Of a DNA stretch of 64,000 bases, positions 17,487 to 24,452 are shown piece after piece. The translations under genes and the position numbers were made by a program. The stretch is from Myxococcales bacterium (lineage in GTDB: Bacteria; Myxococcota_A; Polyangia; Nannocystales; Nannocystaceae). Below the pieces are notes generated by a model. That model had not been told where the DNA came from and made no database searches. It saw only the letters and a program-made list of their open reading frames with translations. Position 1 is the first letter of the stretch, and the number at the start of each line of letters is the position of its first letter. Location: assembly GCA_020633335.1 (NCBI GenBank), contig JACKDU010000002.1, positions 744,001 through 808,000 of the forward strand. Reading direction: 5' to 3'.

Positions 17487-18290
17487 ATGAGCGAGCTTCG
17501 CCGGAGCTTCGACCGTGACGGCTTCCTCGTCCTCCGCGACTTCGCCGGCCCGGACGCCTGCGCGGCGCTGATCCGATCGGCCGAGGCGATCGTCGCGGCC
17601 ACCGACATCGACGCCCTCGAGACGGTCTTCGACGCCCAGGGGCAGGGTCACGGCCGCGATCGCTGGTTCCTCGACTCGGGCCCGGAGGTCCGGGCCTTCC
17701 TCGAGGACACGCCCGGCGGCCCCAAGCGGGTGAACAAGCTCGGGCACGCCCTTCACGATCGGGTCCCGGCCTTCTCCGAGTTCTCCCGCGACCCCCGCCT
17801 CGACGCCCTCGTCCGCGAGCTCGGCGTCGCCGCGCCGCTCCTCCTCCAGTCGATGCTGATCTTCAAGTACCCGGAGGTCGGCGGCGAGGTCCCGGCGCAC
17901 CAGGACGCGACCTACCTCTACACCGAGCCGGTCTCGGTGATCGGCCTCTGGTTCGCGCTCGAGGAGGCGACCCTCGAGAACGGCTGCCTCGAGGTGCTGC
18001 CGGGGAGCCACCAGGGCGGCCTCCGCAGCCGCTACCGCCGCGACGGCGACCGGGCCCACACCGAGCGCCTCGATCCGCGCCCGTGGCCGCGCGAGGGCTG
18101 GCGCTCGCTGCCGGTCCCGGCCGGGACCCTGGTCGTCCTCCACGGCCTCCTCGCCCACCGCAGCGCCGCCAACCGCTCGCCGGCGCCGCGCCGCGCCTAC
18201 GCGCTCCACGTGATCGACGGCGAGGCCGAGTACGCCGCCGACAACTGGCTGCAGCGCCCGGACGAGCTGCCGCTGCGCGGCTTCGCCTAG
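17487..18290 (+). CDS. Phytanoyl-CoA dioxygenase-family protein
   Basis: 267 residues, a Fe(II)/2-oxoglutarate oxygenase of the PhyH type. The N-terminus FDRDGFLVLRDF is the typical opening. The iron-binding triad is visible: His138 and Asp140 in AHQDAT and His224 in LLAHRSAANRS, with the Arg about eight residues later available for 2-oxoglutarate. ENGCLEVLPGSHQGG is a strongly conserved family segment. It probably hydroxylates a lipid or small secondary metabolite. It precedes the MpaB/DUF2236 and DUF5995 genes but is separated from them by a hairpin and a promoter element, so co-regulation is unproven. Confidence 0.9.
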   Translation: MSELRRSFDRDGFLVLRDFAGPDACAALIRSAEAIVAATDIDALETVFDAQGQGHGRDRWFLDSGPEVRAFLEDTPGGPKRVNKLGHALHDRVPAFSEFSRDPRLDALVRELGVAAPLLLQSMLIFKYPEVGGEVPAHQDATYLYTEPVSVIGLWFALEEATLENGCLEVLPGSHQGGLRSRYRRDGDRAHTERLDPRPWPREGWRSLPVPAGTLVVLHGLLAHRSAANRSPAPRRAYALHVIDGEAEYAADNWLQRPDELPLRGFA

Positions 18291-18296
18291 CGACCC

Positions 18297-18330
18297 GCGC
18301 GAGCGAGCCTCGCTCGACGCTCGCTCGCGC
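18297..18330 (+). terminator. Post-stop hairpin, candidate terminator
   Basis: Perfect 12-bp stem GCGCGAGCGAGC / GCTCGCTCGCGC with a 10-base loop, six bases after the PhyH stop. No T-tract follows. It is the longest of the post-stop hairpins seen in this window. Confidence 0.5.
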
Positions 18331-18417
18331 GCGGGCGCGCCGAGGCACGCTCGCCCGCGCGCGAACGCGGGGCGAGCGAGCGCCGAGGTCGGGTGTCGCC
18401 GCGCCGACGCATCCCTG

Positions 18418-18423
18418 TATCAT
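18418..18423 (+). promoter_or_regulatory. -10 element TATCAT (MpaB gene)
   Basis: TATCAT about 80 bases before the ATG at 18504. It rules out starts further upstream in the same frame if used. Confidence 0.4.
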
Positions 18424-18503
18424 CACCGCGATCCTCGGAGCCGCCGGCGATCGCGACCTCGATCGCTCGCCTGACCGATCCGACATCCTCGACAAGGCTC
18501 GTG

Positions 18504-19637
18504 ATGGCCGCCCGCGAATGGACTGACACGCTCCTCGACGAGCTCCTCACCGCGACCGATCCGACCGCGGACGCGGTCGCGGCCGCCGTCCTCGCCGACG
18601 GCCGGCTCGACGCGATCAACGCGCTCATGCGGAGCTTGACCCACAACGCCGAGCCGGTCCCCGCCGAGCTCCCGCCGCCGGTGATCGACTACTTCGAGCG
18701 CACCGCCGCCCTGCCGCCCTGGGCCGATCCGGCGCGGATCGACGCCGGCGAGGCGCTCTTCGTCCGCTACGGCCTGCCGGCGCTCCAGGGGCTGATGCTG
18801 CGGGCGCTCCCCGAGTGCTACGCGATGCCGGCCGGCGCCGAGATCCTGATCCAGACCGGCCGCCTCGATCACCTCACGCGGCAGCGGGTGCTCGAGACCG
18901 TCCACTTCACGGTCGACGTGATGGTCCCCGGCGGGCTCGGCCCCGAGGGCCGCGGGATCCGATCGGCGCAGCGGGTCCGCCTCCTCCACGCGGCGATCCG
19001 CACCCACCTCCGCGCGGCCGGCTGGGCCCCGGCGGGGCGCCAGCCGATCAACCAGCTCGAGATGGTCGCCACCCTCGGCTCCTTCTCGGCGCTGATCGTC
19101 GACTCCCTGCGGCGCTTCGGCGTCGATCTCACGGCCGAGGAGGAGGGCGCCTACATCCACTGCTGGAACGTCGTCGGCTACATCATGGGCGTCCGCGAGG
19201 ACCTCCTCTTCCACGATCTCGACGACGGCCTCGCGCTCTGGCGCCGGGTCCGTGAGCGCGAGCGCGGGCGCTCGCCCGCCGGCTCCGCCCTCGCCGGCGC
19301 CCTCCTCGACTTCGCCAACGGCCTGGTCCCCGGGCGCCTCTTCGACGGGATCAACGCGACGATGCTCCGCCACCTCTGCGGCGACGAGCTCGCCGATCTC
19401 CTCGACGTCCCGCCCTCGAACTGGACCCGCTTCTTCCTCGGCCGCTACCGCCGGCTCGTCGCCGCCGGCGACGCCTTCCAGGACCTCGGGCCCTTCGCGC
19501 GGTGGATCGTCCGGCGGATCAGCCACACGATGATCACCTCGCTGATCGGCCGCGGCCGCGCCGGCGAGCGCCCGAGCTTCGACATCCCGGCCGAGCTCCG
19601 CGCCGGATGGAAGCTCCCGCCGAAGGAGGGCCGCTAG
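18504..19637 (+). CDS. Oxygenase MpaB/DUF2236-family protein
   Basis: 377 residues from the ATG at 18504 (GTG at 18501 is possible). The all-helical sequence matches the DUF2236 group, which includes fungal MpaB oxygenase and rubber-cleaving latex clearing protein, both haem b enzymes. The segment GIRSAQRVRLLHAAIRTHL corresponds to the conserved Arg/His helix, and GRQPINQLEMVATLGSFSALIVDSLRRFG to the next core helix; YIHCWNVVGYIMGV supplies a further His. The sequence suggests an oxidase acting on a hydrophobic substrate. The stop is two bases before the ATG of the DUF5995 gene, so the two form an operon. Confidence 0.82.
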   Translation: MAAREWTDTLLDELLTATDPTADAVAAAVLADGRLDAINALMRSLTHNAEPVPAELPPPVIDYFERTAALPPWADPARIDAGEALFVRYGLPALQGLMLRALPECYAMPAGAEILIQTGRLDHLTRQRVLETVHFTVDVMVPGGLGPEGRGIRSAQRVRLLHAAIRTHLRAAGWAPAGRQPINQLEMVATLGSFSALIVDSLRRFGVDLTAEEEGAYIHCWNVVGYIMGVREDLLFHDLDDGLALWRRVRERERGRSPAGSALAGALLDFANGLVPGRLFDGINATMLRHLCGDELADLLDVPPSNWTRFFLGRYRRLVAAGDAFQDLGPFARWIVRRISHTMITSLIGRGRAGERPSFDIPAELRAGWKLPPKEGR

Positions 19638-19639
19638 CG

Positions 19640-20386
19640 ATGCCGACCGCCACGACCATCGACGACGTGATCAGCCAGCTCGACGCGGTGATCGCCGACG
19701 CCCGCCGCGACGGCTCGCGCTCCGGCTACTTCGCGGCGCTCTACCGCAAGGTGACGATCCAGGTGAAGCGGGCGATCGCCGCCGGCGACTTCGACGACGG
19801 CGCGCGGATGGAGGAGCTCGACGTCCGCTTCGCCAACCGCTACCTCGAGGCGGTCGACGCCCAGCGCCGCGGCGAGGCCCCCCTCCAGGCCTGGGACCTC
19901 GCCTTCCAGGCGAGCCGGGCCTGGACGCCGCTGGTCCTCCAGCACCTCCTCCTCGGGATGAACGCCCACATCAACCTCGATCTCGGGGTCGCGGCCGCGC
20001 TCACCTCCCCGGGCGCCGAGCTCGACGGCCTCCGCGACGACTTCAACCGGATCAACGGCCTCCTCGCGTCGCTGGTCGACGAGGTCAAGTCAGAGCTCGC
20101 GCAGATCTGGAGCCCGCTCGCCTTCCTCGACCGGATCTCCGGGACCATCGAGGACGTCGGCGTGAACTTCTCGATGGCCAAGGCCCGCGACGCCGCCTGG
20201 GAGCTGGCGACCTCGATCGCCCACCTCGACGAGGGCGCCCAGGCGACCGCGATCGCCGAGCGTGACGCCTGGGCGGCCGGCTTCGGAAAGCGGCTCTGGC
20301 GGCCGCCGATCGGCCGGCTCGCGCTCCTCCTGATCCGCCTCGGCGAGCGCCGCGACGTCCGCGAGAACATCGAGATCCTGCTCTGA
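19640..20386 (+). CDS. DUF5995-family protein
   Basis: 248 residues, helical and soluble, with GGAGGG about 9 bases before the ATG. The conserved block FAALYRKVTIQVKRAI followed by FDDGARMEELDVRFANRYLEA and then VLQHLLLGMNAHINLDLGVA is characteristic of DUF5995; the His residues in the last segment could bind a metal or cofactor. Function unknown. Its tight coupling to an MpaB-type oxygenase suggests a shared pathway, for example oxidation of a lipid. That is inference from position. Confidence 0.78.
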   Translation: MPTATTIDDVISQLDAVIADARRDGSRSGYFAALYRKVTIQVKRAIAAGDFDDGARMEELDVRFANRYLEAVDAQRRGEAPLQAWDLAFQASRAWTPLVLQHLLLGMNAHINLDLGVAAALTSPGAELDGLRDDFNRINGLLASLVDEVKSELAQIWSPLAFLDRISGTIEDVGVNFSMAKARDAAWELATSIAHLDEGAQATAIAERDAWAAGFGKRLWRPPIGRLALLLIRLGERRDVRENIEILL

Positions 20387-20402
20387 GCGCGCGCCCGTCA
20401 CA

Positions 20403-20429
20403 GGACCTGGAAGACAGGTCCGAACGGAC
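20403..20429. terminator. Overlapping hairpins between convergent genes
   Basis: GGACCTG-GAAGA-CAGGTCC (20403-20421) is a perfect 7-bp hairpin, and GTCCG-AA-CGGAC (20418-20429) overlaps it, so the two structures are mutually exclusive. They lie between the stops of the DUF5995 gene and the zinc-ribbon gene, where a bidirectional terminator would be expected. Confidence 0.4.
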
Positions 20430-20441
20430 ATGGCCGATCGG

Positions 20442-21035
20442 CTAGCGGCCCATCGCCAGCACGCGGACGCCGCCCTCGAAGAGGATCCCCGCCTTCTGCG
20501 GGTCCGCGACGTCGACGACGAAGCCGACCCCGAAGGTCGGGTGCTCGACGATGTCGCCCTCGGCGTAGCGCTCGCGCATCGAGTACTTGCGGGCGCCGGT
20601 GAGATCCGCCATCTCCATCCGCGCGCTCCAGTCGCTGGCGGCGGCCTCGGCCGCCCGGCTCGTCCGCGGCTTCGCCGTCTTCGCGGCCGCCCGCTTGCGC
20701 GGGGTCTTGGGGGCCGCCGGCGCCGACGCGGTGACCACCGGCGGCTTCGGCTTCGGCTTGTGGCCCGCCGGCATCGCCTCGGCGGTCGCCTCGGCCATCG
20801 CCTTCGCGGCCGCGACCGCGAGCGCCTTGCGGCTCACCGGGCCGCTCCCGCGGCTGGCCGCCGCGGTCGCCTTCGCCGTCTTCGGCGGCCGGTAGTTGTG
20901 CTGGCCGTGGCACGACGTGCACTCGACCCGCTTGGGCTTGGTGCCGTCCGACGCCATGGCGACGATCACGTGGGTGGTGTCGAGGCGACAGCGGGTACAC
21001 CACGCGTCGATGTCTTGGCCGACTTGGTAGGGCAT
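20442..21035 (-). CDS. Zinc-ribbon protein with Lys/Ala/Pro linker and CarD/UvrD-tail-like domain
   Basis: 197 residues from the ATG at 21035. The N-terminus has two Cys pairs (CTRC and CTSC), a zinc-ribbon knuckle. About 85 residues of Lys/Ala/Pro/Arg-rich, histone-like linker follow (KPKPKPPVV; KTPRKRAAAKTAKPRTSR). The C-terminal 50 residues read YAEGDIVEHPTFGVGFVVDV, the GDxVxHPxFGxGxV signature seen in CarD/TRCF-like and UvrD-tail Tudor-type folds that touch RNA polymerase or nucleic acid. The whole looks like a nucleic-acid or polymerase-associated protein. The exact role is not known to me. Confidence 0.78.
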   Translation of the reverse strand: MPYQVGQDIDAWCTRCRLDTTHVIVAMASDGTKPKRVECTSCHGQHNYRPPKTAKATAAASRGSGPVSRKALAVAAAKAMAEATAEAMPAGHKPKPKPPVVTASAPAAPKTPRKRAAAKTAKPRTSRAAEAAASDWSARMEMADLTGARKYSMRERYAEGDIVEHPTFGVGFVVDVADPQKAGILFEGGVRVLAMGR

Positions 21036-21176
21036 GAGGTGACGGGCGCGACGATAGTCCACCGCGCACACGCCGGCAAACGCCCGGATCAGCGCGGCGC
21101 GACCGCGGCCCGCGCGCGAAGCCGCTTCGGCGAACGCGGACGGCTGCGCGGCCTGTCCCGAGCTCCCTGCGGCTGC

Positions 21177-21182
21177 TATCGT
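21177..21182 (+). promoter_or_regulatory. -10 element TATCGT
   Basis: GC-TATCGT, 15 bases before the GTG at 21198. The short leader carries CAGGGA as a possible ribosome site. Confidence 0.5.
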
Positions 21183-21197
21183 CGGCGCAGGGACCCC

Positions 21198-22463
21198 GTG
21201 GACCGCGATCTCGCCCCCTTCGCCGCGCTCGACGCCCGCCTCGTCGAGGTCGCCCGCGAGATCAAGATCCTCAGCGCGCTCGCCTGGCCGCCGGAGCCCC
21301 TCCAGGACTTCCTGGCGGCCTGGCGCGCCGGCAACCCCCGCCTGCCGCGCTACACGCCGGTCCCGCGGGTCAACGGCGACGCGATCGACGAGCTCCGGCG
21401 AGTGATGACCGCCTGCGACCGCGAGCACCCGATCGGCCGCTTCCTCTACCGCAGCGCCCGCTCCTACCTCCTGGCGGCCGAGATGATCGCCAGCCTCGGC
21501 ACCCCCGCCTTCACCGAGCGCTCGCGCGAGCTCTACGGCGCCCCCCTCGACGAGCTCGGCGCCGCCCGGGTGACCAACCTCGCGGCCGCCGAGCACTTCC
21601 TCAACCGCACCCGCGATCTCATCGAGACCAGCTACATCGCCGACGAGGCCTACGTGATCGGCGCCGAGGCCGTCGCCGAGACCCTCCGGGCCCGGATCGA
21701 CCCGGTCTTCGTCGACCACAAGATCGAGGTCGTGATCGACCCGACGATGGCCTCCAAGGCCGCCGCCGGCTCCCGCCGGGTGCGCCTGCGGGCGTCGACC
21801 GGCTTCACCCCGAACGACGTCGCCCAGCTCCTCGAGCACGAGATCTTCGTCCACTCGGTGACCGCGCTCAACGGCCGCGAGCAGCCCCAGATCAAGTGCC
21901 TGGGCCTCGGCGCGCCGCGGACGACCGCGGTCCAGGAGGGCCTCGCCACCTTCGCGGAGATGATCACAAACTCGATGGATCTCGCCCGCCTCCGCCGCCT
22001 CGCGCTCCGGGTGGTCGCGGTCCAGATGGCCCTCGACGGCGCCGACTTCATCGACCTCTTCCGCTTCTTCCACAGCGAGGGGCAAAACCTCGACGAGAGC
22101 TTCCACTCGGCGATGCGGGTCTTCCGCGGCGGCGACGTCGGCGGCCGGATCGCCTTCACCAAGGACATCGTCTACCTCCCGGGGCTCATTCAGGTCCACG
22201 CCTTCCTCCTCAAGGCCTGCCAGCGCAACCGGCCGGAGCTGATCCACCACCTCTTCGCCGGCCGGATGACCCTCGGCGACGCCCTCGAGCTCGACCCCTG
22301 GTTCCGCTCGGGGGCCCTCAGCGGCCCGCTCTACGAGCCCCCGTGGGTCAACAACCGGGCGTCGCTCACCGCCTTCCTGATCTACTCGGCCTTCAACACC
22401 CGCTTCGAGCTCGGCGAGATCACCCTCGACGACTTCCGCGAGGCGATCGACGACGAGCGCTGA
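21198..22463 (+). CDS. DUF1704/QEGLA metallopeptidase-like protein
   Basis: 421 residues from the GTG at 21198. The sequence carries the zinc-site pattern HEIFVH (His214, Glu215, His219; HExxxH) and, about 30 residues on, the defining QEGLA motif (Gln246 onward). This is the bacterial family annotated as flavohemoglobin expression-modulating QEGLA proteins (DUF1704), related to the eukaryotic MATCAP/KIAA0895-type carboxypeptidases. The C-terminal half is helical with FTKDIVYLPGLIQVHAFL. No signal peptide, so cytoplasmic. Substrate unknown; the metal site is seen, the peptidase activity is inferred. Confidence 0.85.
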   Translation: MDRDLAPFAALDARLVEVAREIKILSALAWPPEPLQDFLAAWRAGNPRLPRYTPVPRVNGDAIDELRRVMTACDREHPIGRFLYRSARSYLLAAEMIASLGTPAFTERSRELYGAPLDELGAARVTNLAAAEHFLNRTRDLIETSYIADEAYVIGAEAVAETLRARIDPVFVDHKIEVVIDPTMASKAAAGSRRVRLRASTGFTPNDVAQLLEHEIFVHSVTALNGREQPQIKCLGLGAPRTTAVQEGLATFAEMITNSMDLARLRRLALRVVAVQMALDGADFIDLFRFFHSEGQNLDESFHSAMRVFRGGDVGGRIAFTKDIVYLPGLIQVHAFLLKACQRNRPELIHHLFAGRMTLGDALELDPWFRSGALSGPLYEPPWVNNRASLTAFLIYSAFNTRFELGEITLDDFREAIDDER

Positions 22464-22557
22464 GCTGGGGGTCGCGATGCCGCGGCGGCGCCGACGAAGG
22501 GCGCGGTCCACCGGCACCAGGTGTCACAATCGGCGCGCCCCCTCGTAGGGCTCGACA

Positions 22558-24114
22558 CTACGACGCCGCCTGCTCCGGGAGCCGCCGGAGGTGGGCCGCC
22601 TCGGCGATCGCCGCCGCCCCGAGCGGACTCGAGGGCGCGCCCGGATCGTCGGCGAGGTCCCGGAGCGTCAGGGCCACGCGCCGCAGCCGGTGCTGCGCGC
22701 GCGGGCTCAGACAGCGCCGCCGCGCGAGCGCCTGGAGGAGGCGCTCGGCCTCGCTATCGAGCGGCGCCAGGCGATCGAGGGTCCCGCCGTCGGCCGGGAT
22801 CTCGGCGTTGGTCCGCCAGGGGCTCCCGCGGAGCCGCCGACGCTGGCGATCGCGCGCCCGCACGATCCGCTCGCGGAGGATCGACGAGGCCTCCGAGGGG
22901 CGCCGCCGCGCGAGCTCGTCCGGGCTCGTGGGCGCGACCGGCACCACCAGATCGAGGCGATCGAGGAGCGGCCCGGAGAGGCGCTGCTGGTAGCGCTGGA
23001 CCGCCGCCGGCGAGTCGACGCAGCTCCGCTCCGGGTGACCGAGGTAGCCGCAGGGGCACGGGTTCATCGCCGCCATGAGCTGGAAGCGGGCCGGCAGCCG
23101 GAGGCTCGCCTGCGCCCGCACGAGGTTGACGTGCCCCTCCTCGATCGGCTCGCGCAGCCCCTCGAGGCAGCCGCGACCGAACTCGGGGAGCTCGTCGAGG
23201 AAGAGGAGCCCGTGGTGCGCGAGGCTGACCTCGCCGGGCCGCAGCGGCGAGCCCCCGCCGAGGAGACCGGCGACGCTGACCGTGTGATGCGGCGCCCGAA
23301 AGGGCGCGCGACCGACGAGGCCGCCGCCGCCCCGCGACCCCCCGACGATCCCGTGGATCTTCGTGACCTCGAGCGCCGACTCGTGATCGAGGGGCGGGAA
23401 GAGGGCGGCCGCCCGCCGCGCGAGCATCGTCTTGCCGACGCCGGGCGGTCCGTGGAGGAGGAGGTTGTGCCCGCCGGCGACCATCACCTCGATCGCCCGC
23501 CGGGCGAGGACGAGGCCGCGGACGTCGGCCATGTCGAGCTCCCCCGGCGGCGGCTCGGCCGACGCGTCGAGGGCCCGCGGCGGCGCCGCCTCGATCGTCG
23601 CCTCGCCGCGGAGGTGGGCGACGAGCTGGCCGAGATCGCGGACCGGCAGGACCTCGATCCCCGGCAGGAGGCTCGCCTCCGCGGCGCTCTCCTCGGCGAC
23701 CGCGATCGCCCGGAAGCCCTCCCGGCGGGCGCACTCGCCGATCACCAGGGTGCCGACCGCCGGCCGGACCACGCCGTCGAGCGCCAGCTCACCCCAGAGG
23801 AGGAGCTCGCGCCCGAGGCGCTCGGCCGGGACCACGCCGTGGGCCGCCAGGAGCCCGGCCGCGACCGCGAGATCGATCCCCGGGCTCTCCTTGCGCTCGT
23901 CCGCCGGCGCGAGGTTGACGACCTGCTTGCGCGGCGGGATCGCGTGGCCGCAGTGGGCGAGCGCGCTCTTCACCCGCTCGCGGGCCTCGACCAGGGCGCC
24001 GCTCGCCCGGCCGACGAGGGTCAGGCCCGGGATCCCGAGGCCGACGGCGGCCTCGACCGTGACCAGGAAGGCGTCGACGCCGAGGATGCTTGCCGAGTAG
24101 GTGCGCGTGAGCAT
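22558..24114 (-). CDS. comM: ComM/YifB-family Mg-chelatase-like AAA+ ATPase
   Basis: 518 residues from the ATG at 24114; longer versions from 24162 or 24234 exist but family members begin at this point (MLTRTYSASILGVDAFLVTVE). The N-terminal Lon-type domain contains VVNLAPADERKESPGIDLAVA. Walker A GPPGVGKT is at about residue 221 and FLDELPEF is Walker B. NPCPCGYLGHPERSC contributes a Cys cluster. ComM is a hexameric helicase that promotes branch migration during natural transformation in Vibrio. No other competence genes are nearby. Divergent from the giant kinase gene. Confidence 0.93.
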   Translation of the reverse strand: MLTRTYSASILGVDAFLVTVEAAVGLGIPGLTLVGRASGALVEARERVKSALAHCGHAIPPRKQVVNLAPADERKESPGIDLAVAAGLLAAHGVVPAERLGRELLLWGELALDGVVRPAVGTLVIGECARREGFRAIAVAEESAAEASLLPGIEVLPVRDLGQLVAHLRGEATIEAAPPRALDASAEPPPGELDMADVRGLVLARRAIEVMVAGGHNLLLHGPPGVGKTMLARRAAALFPPLDHESALEVTKIHGIVGGSRGGGGLVGRAPFRAPHHTVSVAGLLGGGSPLRPGEVSLAHHGLLFLDELPEFGRGCLEGLREPIEEGHVNLVRAQASLRLPARFQLMAAMNPCPCGYLGHPERSCVDSPAAVQRYQQRLSGPLLDRLDLVVPVAPTSPDELARRRPSEASSILRERIVRARDRQRRRLRGSPWRTNAEIPADGGTLDRLAPLDSEAERLLQALARRRCLSPRAQHRLRRVALTLRDLADDPGAPSSPLGAAAIAEAAHLRRLPEQAAS

Positions 24115-24452
24115 CACCGCTGCTGTTGCATGTGCACGGCCAGCGATCTCGCTGGTGATCATTGGCGATTTCTCGGAGGGGTCGGCCCGCCCTTTGGCCG
24201 CCGGCCCGGGGGTGAGACGCCCCCAACAAAACATGACCCAAGAGACAGTCTGAAGAGCCCCGCCGACGTCATCGCCTGCGGGTCAGCCCCCCGACCGAAG
24301 GGCACCCGCTGCGTCGGCGGAGGTCCGCCCTCGCCTCCCCCACGACGCCGCCCACCGCGCGCGATTTCGTCGTCGGAGGGGCCGCCCCGGGCCGCTCCCG
24401 CGGGCCCCTCCCCGTGCTACCCTCGGCCTCCCGCGCCGGTCGGGAGCCCTCC
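24115..24452. other. Divergent intergenic region, ComM and giant kinase
   Basis: 338 bases without a supported gene. The left part could encode an N-terminal extension of ComM (in-frame starts at 24162 and 24234) but reads as low-quality protein. The right part holds the -10 element of the kinase gene. A short hairpin is possible at GGGGGTGAGACGCCCCC near 24211. I see no operator repeat. Confidence 0.5.
24418..24423 (+). promoter_or_regulatory. -10 element TACCCT (giant kinase)
   Basis: GC-TACCCT, 29 bases before the GTG at 24453; the same hexamer precedes the CBS gene. The leader carries GGGAG 7 bases before the start, so this gene looks leadered. Confidence 0.5.
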
